Source: Tetragenococcus koreensis (GTDB taxonomy: Bacteria > Bacillota > Bacilli > Lactobacillales > Enterococcaceae). From it: 64,000 bases of DNA. Of the stretch, positions 31,203-40,385 are shown piece after piece. The notes below the pieces were generated by a model. The model saw only the letters and a list, made by a program, of their open reading frames with translations, did not search any database and was not told the DNA's origin. The DNA lies in the NCBI RefSeq assembly GCF_003795145.1, contig NZ_CP027786.1, positions 1,798,001 through 1,862,000 of the forward strand. The letters run 5' to 3'. Position numbers and translations under genes: made by a program. Numbering within the stretch: the first letter of the stretch is position 1; the number at the start of each line of letters is the position of its first letter.

Positions 31203-31231
31203 TGGATATTATATCTAAAGCTTGCTATAAT
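31203..31231 (+). promoter_or_regulatory. Promoter of the transglutaminase-like gene / oppA unit
   Basis: TGGATA (4 of 6) and TATAAT (perfect), 17 bases apart, with TGC before the -10. It lies 38 bases upstream of the TTG start. Confidence 0.65.
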
Positions 31232-31268
31232 ACTGAAATATAACACTAATTGAAAAGAGGAATGCTGC

Positions 31269-32687
31269 TTGAAACCTTATGAATTGAATGATATCAGTTA
31301 TCTTTCCATCCCTTTACCAGATGATATAACACGAGCTAAAGAGAATGGAAATTTTACTTTGGCCGAAGAATTAATTCGCGAAAAGCTTAACTTTGCTAAA
31401 ACTAGTCAAACATTAAAGCAACGTTTAGAAGGGGAGCTGGCTGTCTTATCTGCCTTAGGCGAAGATCAATTCCCTTTTGACGAACAACAGGCACAAAAGA
31501 TGTTGGAAGAAGCGTTCGAAAAGGTAGAACCAGATGAAATACAAGAACTCGTTCGCACTAATAACGTCGAATGGACCTACAAAAAAGGGCAAAAGTATTT
31601 CCATCGCCGTTTTATTGAAAATTTAGTCAAAACGCGACATGACTATTATGAACGTTATCGTTATGAAGAAGAAAACTCGATTGATAACGAGCGACAAACA
31701 GAGCTTGATGACAACATCATAGAAATGAAAAAAAATGGACAACGCAAAGCAAAAATTACCTTAAAACAGTCCATTGCTCCAAGTGTCACTATAACTGATC
31801 AAGAAGGCCCATTCCTTGCTCACTTGCCATTGCCTAGAACAAATGGACATGTGAATAAGCAAGAGGTGTTCGCTACCACAGGTCCTGTGTTAGACATTGC
31901 CAACCCTACCGCTTGTCAACGCACAATTGCTTTTCAAACAGATAATATTAATGACCTGTTTTTTGAAGTAAAACACGAATATGAAATAAAAGCGAACTAT
32001 CATGACCTATTTGACGTTATGGAAAATCAAAAAGACTTTCCTAAAAAGCTTTCAGATGAAGAAAAAAAACAATTTCAAAATGAATTGGCAGAAAAAAGCC
32101 CTCATATTTTATTTACCGATTTCTTAGATAAATTACTAGCAGAAATGACGACAAAAGAAATGAATTTACTAGAAAAAGCGTATAAAATTTATGAGTTTGT
32201 CACTACGAAAGTAAATTATTCTTATATGAGAGAATATTTCACTATTCCTAATATCAGCGAATATTGCGCAGTTAATCAAAAAGGAGACTGTGGTGTGCAA
32301 GCGATTTTATTTATTACTTTGTGTCGTATGGCGGGAATTCCAGCAAAATGGGAATCAGGTCTGTATATATCAGAATACACTCAAGGTCCACATGACTGGG
32401 CAAAATTCTATTTACCAACCATTGGCTGGGTTTATGCAGATGCCTCATTTGGCGGTAGCGCTTATCGTGGTCACAACACTGAACGATGGAAATATTACTT
32501 TGGCAATCTTGATGTATTCCGAATGCCCGCCAACGATGATATTCAAGCTGATTTCACCGTCGCAAAAAAACAATTACGAGCTGATCCGATTGATAACCAA
32601 CGAGGCGAATTTGAATCAAATCAACGTAGTTTTCGTTTTAATGAGTTGGATTGGAATGTCACTTTAATAGGGTTTGAGTTTTTATAA
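31269..32687 (+). CDS. Transglutaminase-like domain protein
   Basis: This 472-residue protein has no signal peptide or membrane segment, so it should be cytosolic. The C-terminal third has the transglutaminase/papain-like triad: GDCGVQ (Cys341), GPHDWAKFY (His375) and YADASF (Asp391). The N-terminal part is helical and charged and was not recognised. Such folds act as peptidases, amidases or crosslinking enzymes; the substrate is unknown. The start is TTG with AAGAGG upstream. The oppA-like gene starts 29 bases later, so the two probably form one transcript and may share a peptide substrate. Confidence 0.8.
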   Translation: MKPYELNDISYLSIPLPDDITRAKENGNFTLAEELIREKLNFAKTSQTLKQRLEGELAVLSALGEDQFPFDEQQAQKMLEEAFEKVEPDEIQELVRTNNVEWTYKKGQKYFHRRFIENLVKTRHDYYERYRYEEENSIDNERQTELDDNIIEMKKNGQRKAKITLKQSIAPSVTITDQEGPFLAHLPLPRTNGHVNKQEVFATTGPVLDIANPTACQRTIAFQTDNINDLFFEVKHEYEIKANYHDLFDVMENQKDFPKKLSDEEKKQFQNELAEKSPHILFTDFLDKLLAEMTTKEMNLLEKAYKIYEFVTTKVNYSYMREYFTIPNISEYCAVNQKGDCGVQAILFITLCRMAGIPAKWESGLYISEYTQGPHDWAKFYLPTIGWVYADASFGGSAYRGHNTERWKYYFGNLDVFRMPANDDIQADFTVAKKQLRADPIDNQRGEFESNQRSFRFNELDWNVTLIGFEFL

Positions 32688-32716
32688 ATCTAATTTAATC
32701 AAAAGGAGGAGCTTCA

Positions 32717-34366
32717 ATGAAAAAGAAAATAATGTTGGTTTGTGTTAGTTTTATAATGGGTATCAGTCTCGTTGGTTGTACGACTGGTCAAAATACCGAA
32801 GACTCTGGCAATTCAGATAATGGTAATAATGAACAAGCAGTCACTTTAATGGAAGCCAATGAAGTTGCCTCTATGAACACGTTAGTCACACAAGATACTG
32901 CAAGTATCAACGCGCAAGTTCATGTCTTTGAAGGTTTATATAGTATCGATCAGGAGAATGAAGTTGTGCCAGCTGTGGCAACAGATATGCCAGAGATTTC
33001 TGAAGATGGCAAAACGTATACCATTCAATTACGCGATGATGCAAATTGGAGCAATGGGGATCCAGTTACCGCAGATGATTTTGTTTATGCCTGGCGTAGG
33101 CTAGCGAGTCCGGAAAATGAAGCGAACTATATGTTTTTACTTGATGGAACAATTGAAAACGGCTCTGAAATCATCAATGACGGTATGGATCCAGAAGAAT
33201 TAGGAGTCAAAGCGGTCAATGATAAAGAACTAGAAATCCAATTGGAAAAACCGGTTCCTTATTTCACATCACTCATGACTTTCCCACCATTTTTCCCACA
33301 AAATGAAGAATTTGTGGAAGAACAAGGAAAAGAATATGGGAACGATAGTGAAAAAATTCTATCAAATGGTGCTTTTACTATGGAAAATTGGGATCAGTCC
33401 TCCATGGAGTGGGATCTAACAAAAAATCCGGAATACTATGATGCTGATAAAGTAAAATTAGAGGACGTTCACGTAGATGTCATCAAAGAAGCGGTGACCG
33501 CGTTTAATTTATTCCAAAGCGGCGAATTAGATCAAGCGGAAATCTTCGGTGAATACGTCAAACAAAACGAAGATAATCCGAATCTGCAAAAAGTTCCAGA
33601 TTCAAAAGTGTTCTACTTTAAAATGAATCAAAAATCAAATGATGAAGACACTATCTTTGCTAATAGCGACGTTCGTAAAGCTGTAGCTTATGCCATCGAC
33701 AAAGAAAGCATAGTGGAAAATGTATTGGCAGATGGCTCGTCTGCAAGTTATGGTTACATTCCAGAAGGTTTCGTCAAAAATCCCGAAACTGATGCAGATT
33801 TCCGTGAAGATGCTGGAGATCTAATGGAAACTAACGAGAAAAAAGCCAAAGAGCATTGGGAAAAAGCCAAGGAAGAAATCGGTGATGAAATTACCATTGA
33901 ATTATTAACCTCTGATGAAGATGACGAGAAAAAGGTAGCAGAAACGGTACAATATCAATTACAAGAGGCCCTCCCTGGGTTAAAACTTGAAGTCAAATCA
34001 GTGCCTTTAAATAATTCAATCGAATTAACGCGTAACAGTGAATATGAACTTGCAATCGGACGTTGGGGACCGGATTATCAAGATCCAATGACTTATTTGG
34101 AATCTCTACGTTCGCCTAACAATACCAATTATGAAAGTGATACGTACGATGATCTATTGGACCAAATTTCCAATGACTACGGCAATGATCCAGAAAAACG
34201 TTGGCAAGCAATGATCGAAGCAGAAAAAACGTTGGTTGAAGATGATACTGCGATTGTTCCGTTGTATCAACAAACACGTTCGTTGTTAGTCAGAGACAAC
34301 TTACAGGGGATCTACTATCCTAGTTTTGGCGCTTCTACCATTTTCAAATACGCTACTTCTGACTAA
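32717..34366 (+). CDS. Oligopeptide ABC transporter substrate-binding lipoprotein (OppA-like)
   Basis: This 549-residue extracellular lipoprotein has a signal peptide ending in the lipobox LVGC (Cys21), followed by a Ser/Gly/Asn/Asp linker. The rest is a full SBP_bac_5 domain with typical segments such as YTIQLRDDANWSNGDPVTADDFVYAWRR (first part) and DVRKAVAYAIDKE. It binds peptides for import. No permease or ATPase genes are present here, so it must use a transporter encoded elsewhere. AAGGAGG lies just before the ATG. Confidence 0.92.
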   Translation: MKKKIMLVCVSFIMGISLVGCTTGQNTEDSGNSDNGNNEQAVTLMEANEVASMNTLVTQDTASINAQVHVFEGLYSIDQENEVVPAVATDMPEISEDGKTYTIQLRDDANWSNGDPVTADDFVYAWRRLASPENEANYMFLLDGTIENGSEIINDGMDPEELGVKAVNDKELEIQLEKPVPYFTSLMTFPPFFPQNEEFVEEQGKEYGNDSEKILSNGAFTMENWDQSSMEWDLTKNPEYYDADKVKLEDVHVDVIKEAVTAFNLFQSGELDQAEIFGEYVKQNEDNPNLQKVPDSKVFYFKMNQKSNDEDTIFANSDVRKAVAYAIDKESIVENVLADGSSASYGYIPEGFVKNPETDADFREDAGDLMETNEKKAKEHWEKAKEEIGDEITIELLTSDEDDEKKVAETVQYQLQEALPGLKLEVKSVPLNNSIELTRNSEYELAIGRWGPDYQDPMTYLESLRSPNNTNYESDTYDDLLDQISNDYGNDPEKRWQAMIEAEKTLVEDDTAIVPLYQQTRSLLVRDNLQGIYYPSFGASTIFKYATSD

Positions 34367-34378
34367 TTAAATTTTGAA

Positions 34379-34422
34379 GATGAGAGTTGGGCTGTTTTAC
34401 GTCCCTCTCCTCTTCTTTTTTT
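34379..34422 (+). terminator. oppA terminator
   Basis: GAGAGTTGGG and CCCTCTC form an imperfect hairpin with a T-run, 12 bases after the stop. Confidence 0.65.
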
Positions 34423-34520
34423 ATTGAACAATACAAATAACTGTATTTTCTTTATCTAGTTATCTTAGAGAAAATTTTGTATTTTCTGCTAATGAAAGCA
34501 ATCGATCACAAAAGCATTGT

Positions 34521-34539
34521 TTATTCAGCTGCTGAATAA
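34521..34539. repeat. 19-bp palindrome between two terminators
   Basis: TTATTCAGC-T-GCTGAATAA is a perfect palindrome with 9-bp arms. It sits between the oppA terminator and that of the NusG-domain gene. Use as an operator is unlikely because no promoter faces it. Confidence 0.4.
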
Positions 34540-34549
34540 GCAGTAAAAT

Positions 34550-34603
34550 AAAAAACTTCTGAAAAAGTCCGCAAAATTACAGCTTTCTTCAGAAGTTTAT
34601 TTT
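34550..34603 (-). terminator. Terminator of the NusG-domain-II gene
   Basis: AAACTTCTGAA and TTCAGAAGTTT pair as an 11-bp stem around a 24-base loop with T/A runs outside, adjoining the stop codon of the minus-strand gene. Confidence 0.75.
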
Positions 34604-35035
34604 TTAGTAAATATACGTGTCTTCAGCGCCTTCTTGATAAATCTCTATAACTAGCTTGTGTGGAAGACAAATACTTGTTTCGCCAGGCTCAGAAATCCAG
34701 CCTGTTCTAACCGCAATTTGATCCGGACTATTATCCTGTTTTACCCGCGCTCGTCCGTCTTCAACTTCAACAATATTATACTGACCTTCTGCTGGATAAT
34801 AGGTTTTTTTAACCGAGTTATCCTCATCCAGCGAAAAACGATCAACTTCTTCGCCATCAATACGAATCACAGCGTATTTTTCCATTGTTTCGTCTGCTTG
34901 ACCTTGGTCTTGCTGAAAATAAAAAATAACAACAGGAAGAAAAGATGCGATCACTAAAATACCAATAATGATCACATCTCCTATTTTCATGTGCGCTTTC
35001 TGACTAATTTCTTTTAACTTTCCTTTTTTAAACAA
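34604..35035 (-). CDS. NusG domain II-containing membrane protein
   Basis: The protein has 143 residues. One membrane segment (about 19-41) is followed by an exported domain of the NusG-domain-II type, of which EVEDGRARV and DQIAVRTGWI are the recognisable parts. This family is unrelated in function to the transcription factor NusG and has no firm role. The start is taken as TTG at 35035, where AGAGGATG lies about 11 bases upstream; an ATG at residue 16 has no good ribosome-binding site. It is a single-gene unit. Confidence 0.75.
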   Translation of the reverse strand: MFKKGKLKEISQKAHMKIGDVIIIGILVIASFLPVVIFYFQQDQGQADETMEKYAVIRIDGEEVDRFSLDEDNSVKKTYYPAEGQYNIVEVEDGRARVKQDNSPDQIAVRTGWISEPGETSICLPHKLVIEIYQEGAEDTYIY

Positions 35036-35274
35036 TGTGCACGCATCCTCTAGGCAGTTAACCTTAAAAAGTTGGTGATAAAACTAGCTGCAAATATAAA
35101 GCTTATACAACAATCCTAACTATTTCATAACCAAAATTAATTGCCAATGTGTTTAATCATATAATACTTGTCATGAGGCTCAAAATCAATTGTATCATAA
35201 TCGACTTAACGAAGGATTTAAAAATACCCCAGTGCACACTTACTTTCACATAAAATGAGTAAAAAGTATTAGAT

Positions 35275-36303
35275 TTATTCAGTTGATTCTTCTGGTTGAA
35301 CCTCTTCTCCCTCAGTATCAGTTGTTTTTTCTAAAGCCTTTAGGTTATCTTGCATCACAGAAACATAATCTTCACCATTATCTATTTGATTATCTGTTAA
35401 GCTTTCTAATGGATTCAATACTTCTAGTTCAACGCCCACTTCATCAGCTAGCGTTTGCGCTATTTTATCTGACGCATTTTCTTCAAAATAGATATAGTGG
35501 ATATCATTGTCTTCCACATAATCTTTCAATTCTGCTAAGCGTTCTGGGCTAGGTTCTTCATCTGGCGACAACCCTGAGATAGGCACTTGGTTCAAATCAT
35601 ATTCATTTGCCAAATATCCAAAAGCCGCATGTTGAGTCACAAAGCTTTTTTGCTGCGCATCTGAAAAACCTGATTCATATTCTTGATCCAAATCTTCTAA
35701 TTCTGCTATATAATTTTCTGCATTTTCTTCAAACGCTTCTTCTTTGTCTGGGTAATCTTGACTTAATTGATCACGAATGGCTTCGACTTCTTTGACCGCC
35801 AATTTAGGGTCTAACCAGGTATGGGGATCATACTCATGCGAATGTTCGTGCTCTTCTTCACCATGGTCATGATCCTCCTCTTCATCGCCATGGTCGTGAT
35901 CGTGTTCTTCTTCGTTACCTGGCATTAATTCAATATCTTCGGTTCCTTTAACAATATTTGGATTCCCTTCTTCCCATCCTTCAACCGTATCAGGTACCCA
36001 GGTTTCCATATTTTCATCATGGTAAACAAAAGCATCTGCATCTTGAATTTGAGCAATTTGCTTAGCAGAAGGTTCAAAATCATGGGGTTCTGTACCGGCT
36101 GGAATTAATAATTCGACATCGCCTTCATCTCCCACAACATTTTGAGTAAAATCATATATCGGATAAAATGTGGTAATAATTGAAAGCTTGTCTCCATTGC
36201 CTTCGCTATCGCTATTAGCTTCGTTATCAGCATTATTACCGCAAGCAGCCAATGCTCCTCCAGCAAATAATGTGATTAATGTGACCCAAATTTTTTTCTT
36301 CAT
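35275..36303 (-). CDS. Zinc ABC transporter substrate-binding lipoprotein, AdcA/ZnuA type
   Basis: This 342-residue lipoprotein has its lipobox at LAAC (Cys21). The metal-binding fold contains GTEPHDFEPSA (His74), a His/Asp/Glu-rich loop of about 30 residues (131-161) and the DPHTWLDP motif, all marks of zinc-specific members. The long His loop is thought to collect Zn ions. The C terminus is acidic. No ATPase or permease gene is beside it. It starts 22 bases after a 37-residue basic protein gene and is probably cotranscribed from that gene's promoter. Confidence 0.9.
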   Translation of the reverse strand: MKKKIWVTLITLFAGGALAACGNNADNEANSDSEGNGDKLSIITTFYPIYDFTQNVVGDEGDVELLIPAGTEPHDFEPSAKQIAQIQDADAFVYHDENMETWVPDTVEGWEEGNPNIVKGTEDIELMPGNEEEHDHDHGDEEEDHDHGEEEHEHSHEYDPHTWLDPKLAVKEVEAIRDQLSQDYPDKEEAFEENAENYIAELEDLDQEYESGFSDAQQKSFVTQHAAFGYLANEYDLNQVPISGLSPDEEPSPERLAELKDYVEDNDIHYIYFEENASDKIAQTLADEVGVELEVLNPLESLTDNQIDNGEDYVSVMQDNLKALEKTTDTEGEEVQPEESTE

Positions 36304-36324
36304 TTTTTAACCCTCTCATAAAAA

Positions 36325-36438
36325 TTATTTGTTTTTATTACGTTTATGTGCATGAATAATTTTTAACGCCCGTTTTCTAGTCTTGATATTTGGGCTTTTC
36401 ATCCGTCGATAAGCACTACTTAAATCTACTTTTTCCAT
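36325..36438 (-). CDS. 37-residue basic protein, putative metal homeostasis family
   Basis: A short frame begins at ATG 36438 with a strong GGGAGGAG seven bases upstream and ends at 36325. The product starts MEKVDLSSAYRRMKSPNIKT and continues with an Arg/Lys/His-rich helix ending HKRNKNK. From memory it resembles small lactobacillal/enterococcal proteins annotated as putative metal homeostasis protein; this was not searched. The gene is 22 bases before the zinc lipoprotein gene and has a consensus promoter and a long leader. These support a real gene in one zinc-related transcript. Confidence 0.75.
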   Translation of the reverse strand: MEKVDLSSAYRRMKSPNIKTRKRALKIIHAHKRNKNK

Positions 36439-36655
36439 TTTCTCCTCCCATACACAGACCAAATTAGTTTAGGATCGAATCATTTACAAACAAAAGTTGC
36501 GCTATTTTTATCCATAACGCGACCTAGTCTATTAATTCATCATTGTTCTTGTTATCAAAGTTTTAGCCTATTCCTCCTTCTCTATTCGTTTTTGCAAAAC
36601 GCAATGATTTCGATTTGATACTGAATAATTTAGCAGAAAGAAAAATTATTGTCAA
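36439..36655 (-). promoter_or_regulatory. Promoter and about 180-base leader of the small protein / zinc lipoprotein unit
   Basis: On the minus strand TTGACA (36655-36650) and TAAATT (36632-36627) are 17 bases apart. Transcription would start near 36620, leaving about 180 untranslated bases. The leader has an isolated strong AGAAGGAGG near 36575 followed by a tiny frame starting with TTG. It also has the hairpin GCGTTAT/ATAGCGC near 36500-36520. An inverted repeat CATGAAA/TTTCATA lies just upstream of the -35 (36665-36684). Metal-dependent control is a reasonable inference. Confidence 0.55.
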
Positions 36656-36772
36656 CATTAAAAAACATGAAATTTTTTTCATATGTTTCCCATTTCCTAT
36701 TTGAACCGCTTTTTATTAATTATATTTAAAATAAATAACAAAACGATCTGTTATTTAAAATTTTTTGGTAAT

Positions 36773-36875
36773 AAAATATCCGGACTATAGAGAGATTATT
36801 TCTGTATTTCGGCAAGCCCTCATCGCAAATTCACGACAATTAGCCAATCTCATCAAATATAGTTCGGATATTTTT
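36773..36875. other. Long inverted repeat, candidate structured RNA or terminator after cydC
   Basis: Arms of 17 bases at 36773-36789 and 36858-36874 pair with a single G.T exception, and an inner pair GAGATT (36792-36797) / AATCTC (36846-36851) extends the fold. The loop contains a further small hairpin GGC-AA-GCC. It begins 54 bases after the cydC stop. It could be a large terminator for the cyd operon or an independent RNA. On the plus strand the mismatch becomes a G-U pair and a T-rich tract follows. Confidence 0.5.
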
Positions 36876-36928
36876 GTCTTTGTTTTTACTTGTGTCATAA
36901 TTTTTCGATAAATGAAAATTTCTATTTT

Positions 36929-38674
36929 CTAGTATTTTCCTTCGTCAATTGCTTTTAATTTTTGATAACGTGAATTGGTTTGTGCTAATTCTGCTGGTGT
37001 TCCAGACATTTCCAGCTGACCATCTTCAATAAATACCACACGCTGCATTTTCTCGATCCCTTGTAAGTGATGGGTGATCCAAATAATCGTTTTTCCAGTC
37101 AGTTGCTCAAAGAAAGTATCGATCAATGCTTGTTCTGTAATGGGATCTAAACCGACTGTAGGTTCATCTAATAAAACAATAGGGGTATCTTTTAATAGGA
37201 TCCTTGCTAAAGCCATACGATGGCGTTCTCCGCCAGAAAAACGCAAACCCGCTTCATCGACCATCGTATCTAAGCCATCGGGTAACCCCTTTACTAATTG
37301 TTCTAAGCCAACACGTTGTAATACTTCCCATACTTCTGCAATTTCTGCTTGTTCATTGCCGATGCGTAAATTATTTAAAATGGTTGTATGAAATAAATAG
37401 GGTGTTTGTTGAATTACGCCAATATATTCAGAAATAACATCACCTATCTGCTCAGTAGCAACACCTGCTAATTGAACGCTGCCGCTAGTTGGAACTAAAT
37501 CGCCACGAATCAATGAGGCCAAGGTACTTTTTCCTGAACCACTGCGACCTAAAACAGCAAGCTTTTCACCTTGAGGGATCGTCAAGCTTAAATTATCTAA
37601 AATTTTGCGACTATCTTCTTCATATTGAAAAACAAGATGCTCTATGTTGATATCCAGCGAACCTTCTAGCATTTTTTTAGTAGTATGCTCTGTTATGTTT
37701 GGTAAGTCGTTCAAACGCTTAATAGAGTCTTTATAGATATTAGTTTCCTGAGCTGCATCAGGTAAACCGCTGAAAGCATCTACTAAAGGAAAAACGCTCA
37801 AAACAAAGGCGGCTATCCAATTAGCTGCGCCTCCGTGATTTCCTGGAAACTGTTGGCTGGTCCAAAACAGTAATGCCACAACCACTATCCCCATAATCAC
37901 TTGGAGCAAAAAATCACGACGACGACTAAACTTGCGTAAACTAGCTTGCGTGTCTTGTAAATTTTTTTCTGCTTGATCATGCCAGTTAACATATTCATGT
38001 CCACGTTGGCTAAAAATCCAGTCCGCAACACCAATTACGTTATCAGTAAGTTCTGTATACAGTTCATTTTTTGATTGTTTTTCTTTTTCTTGTCGTGCGC
38101 CATTTACAACAACCGACCATAAAGGTAAAACAACAGTAACACTAAAAAGCAACAGAGCCATTAAGCAAGCAAAAGGAATAGAAAATACACCTAATCCAAT
38201 GACCACAAAAATATACAAAATCCAAGCGATAATTGTTGGAAAAATCGTACGTAGATAAAGGTTTTGAATATGATTGATGTCTTCTGCTAGTAAACCTAAA
38301 ACATCGCCTAAAGAATAATGCTTTTTAAAAAAGACGGCATCTTTTTCTAACGTATTATACAACTTTAAGCGTAATTGTGAAGTCATCTTTAGGGCCCAAT
38401 TATGACTAACTAAACGCTCTACGTAACGAAAAACAGGACGTCCGATCCCAAAAGCACGCGTTAAAACGATCGGAACATAAACAAGCAATATATTTTCTGG
38501 AATAGAAGCAGAACGGCTAATCAAAAAGCCTGAGGTAAACATCAAAGCGCCCGCACAAAAAAAGGTCATAAAACCTAATAACAACGCGATAATCATAGTT
38601 TTTTTATAATGCTTTAAAAAGGGTTTAATCCAAGTATCTTTTGCTAGAGCTTTGAATAAAGGAATATTACGCAT
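36929..38674 (-). CDS. cydC: Thiol reductant ABC exporter subunit CydC
   Basis: This 581-residue half-transporter joins a six-segment membrane domain (about 25-320) to an ATPase domain with Walker A GRSGSGKSTL, signature RFSGGERHRMALARIL and Walker B IVLLDEPTVGLD. With CydD it exports cysteine/glutathione, which is required for assembly of cytochrome bd. Its start overlaps the cydD stop by eight bases. It is the last gene of cydABDC. Confidence 0.93.
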   Translation of the reverse strand: MRNIPLFKALAKDTWIKPFLKHYKKTMIIALLLGFMTFFCAGALMFTSGFLISRSASIPENILLVYVPIVLTRAFGIGRPVFRYVERLVSHNWALKMTSQLRLKLYNTLEKDAVFFKKHYSLGDVLGLLAEDINHIQNLYLRTIFPTIIAWILYIFVVIGLGVFSIPFACLMALLLFSVTVVLPLWSVVVNGARQEKEKQSKNELYTELTDNVIGVADWIFSQRGHEYVNWHDQAEKNLQDTQASLRKFSRRRDFLLQVIMGIVVVALLFWTSQQFPGNHGGAANWIAAFVLSVFPLVDAFSGLPDAAQETNIYKDSIKRLNDLPNITEHTTKKMLEGSLDINIEHLVFQYEEDSRKILDNLSLTIPQGEKLAVLGRSGSGKSTLASLIRGDLVPTSGSVQLAGVATEQIGDVISEYIGVIQQTPYLFHTTILNNLRIGNEQAEIAEVWEVLQRVGLEQLVKGLPDGLDTMVDEAGLRFSGGERHRMALARILLKDTPIVLLDEPTVGLDPITEQALIDTFFEQLTGKTIIWITHHLQGIEKMQRVVFIEDGQLEMSGTPAELAQTNSRYQKLKAIDEGKY

Positions 38675-40385
38675 TTTCTTCCCCCCTCATTTGTTGTGCC
38701 AAGTGATAAAAGTAGCCCTTTTTAGCAGATAACTCGGCAAACGTTCCGATTTCAACAATTTCCCCTTGGTCCACTACAATGATCTCATCCATCTGCCTCA
38801 TCCAGTGCAAACGATGCGTGGCAAAAAAGATTAAACGATCTTCCATTAAGGGCAACATTCTCTCTTTCAACTCAACTTCTGTCTCAATATCTAAATGAGC
38901 AGTCGGTTCATCAAACATTAAAATTTTACGTTTTTTGTCTAAAAACGCACGAGCTAAAGCAATTCGCTGCGCTTGCCCGCCACTTAACGTACGCGCCCCG
39001 CTACCTAATTGTGTGTCTAAACCATCTGGTAATTCGGCTACTAATTCACTCAAGCCAGCAACTCTTACCGCTTCTAAAACGTCTGTATCAGTTGCTTCTG
39101 GTGTATAAAATGCTAAGTTATCTTTTAAAGACAGCTGAAAAACATAAGGGTCTTGTGGGATATAGATCAACTGTTTTTGCCACTGTTCTATCGCAAGATT
39201 ACACGCTTTTTGACCGTTTAGCTCAATTTTTCCTTGATCAGGTTGTAAAAAACCACTCAGTGTATTAATCAAGGTTGACTTTCCAGAACCACTCATACCG
39301 ATGATACCGATTTTTTTTAACCCCTTAATAGAAAAATCAACGGATAACACAGGTTTATTCTCATAGGAAACCGACACATTTTGCAAGGACAATCTACTAT
39401 CTTCGTCCCAAGCTGGCAAATCAAGTGATTCTTTTTCCATTTCTGGTTCATTGAGCACTTCATTGATCGCGCTCATCGCATTTTTGCCATCTAGTGTAGC
39501 ATGATAATCGCTAGCAAATTCTCTCACTGGCAAAAAATACTCAGGGGCCAATATTAAAACTGCCAAGGCAGGAAAGAGGAGGATTAATCCATTGATCAAA
39601 CGCAAACCCAACATAACTGCGACAATTGCTACAGCTAAAGTAGTGAAAAAGTCCAGCGCAAACGTAGATAAAATTCCTATCTTCAATGTGCTCATAGTTG
39701 ATTTACGAAATTCTTCACTAGTATTATAAATGCTTTTTCCATATTTCTTGCTCAAACCAAACATCTTCAATGTATCAAGCCCACGCAATGAGTCAATAAA
39801 ATGATTGGATAAAAGTTGAAATGCTTTATACTGTTTATCAGCTTTTGCTTGGGCAGCATAACCTAAAACAATCATAAAAATAATAATTAGAGGAAAGATT
39901 AATAACAATATAACGCCTGATTGAACATCCAAATAAAAGACTACCGCTAAAATTGGCCAAGGAACGATCATCATGTTCATCATCTTAGCAAAAATTAGAT
40001 GGATATAATTTTCTACTTGTTCAATACCATCTAGTGCCATCGTGGTCATATTTCCCGAGCCTTGCTTTTGCACAATTTTAGGACCAACCCGAAAGACCTT
40101 TTCTAATAATTGTTTACGCAAATAAGCAGCTTGCTCGGCTGCATAATGATCCAATAATTTATCACGCAAAAAAGTAACGCCATGACGAGCTGAAAAAATC
40201 ACAAAAAAACCAACAATCTCAGGTAATTGGTCAGTAATTTTTCTACCATCCCATAACCGCGTAATCACAGTAGCCAGCATATACGTTTGACCAATGATAA
40301 AGAGAGCTTGCAAAACGGCAAGTCCTGCAAGCATCCCCATAACTTTTTTACTATTCGGCAAAACCATTACGGCTTTATCGATCAT
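38667..40385 (-). CDS. cydD: Thiol reductant ABC exporter subunit CydD
   Basis: This 572-residue ABC half-transporter has six membrane segments and an ATPase domain with GMSGSGKSTLINTLSG, TLSGGQAQRIALARAF and ILMFDEPTAHLD. It is the partner of CydC. The start overlaps the cydB stop by four bases. Which of the two subunits is called C or D differs between species; here the naming follows gene order. Confidence 0.93.
   Translation of the reverse strand: MIDKAVMVLPNSKKVMGMLAGLAVLQALFIIGQTYMLATVITRLWDGRKITDQLPEIVGFFVIFSARHGVTFLRDKLLDHYAAEQAAYLRKQLLEKVFRVGPKIVQKQGSGNMTTMALDGIEQVENYIHLIFAKMMNMMIVPWPILAVVFYLDVQSGVILLLIFPLIIIFMIVLGYAAQAKADKQYKAFQLLSNHFIDSLRGLDTLKMFGLSKKYGKSIYNTSEEFRKSTMSTLKIGILSTFALDFFTTLAVAIVAVMLGLRLINGLILLFPALAVLILAPEYFLPVREFASDYHATLDGKNAMSAINEVLNEPEMEKESLDLPAWDEDSRLSLQNVSVSYENKPVLSVDFSIKGLKKIGIIGMSGSGKSTLINTLSGFLQPDQGKIELNGQKACNLAIEQWQKQLIYIPQDPYVFQLSLKDNLAFYTPEATDTDVLEAVRVAGLSELVAELPDGLDTQLGSGARTLSGGQAQRIALARAFLDKKRKILMFDEPTAHLDIETEVELKERMLPLMEDRLIFFATHRLHWMRQMDEIIVVDQGEIVEIGTFAELSAKKGYFYHLAQQMRGEENA

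Noticed and set aside
36439-36655. yybP-ykoY manganese or other known riboswitch in the leader of the zinc unit
   Set aside because: The conserved core sequences of that and other metal riboswitches that I know are absent; kept only as an uncharacterised leader.
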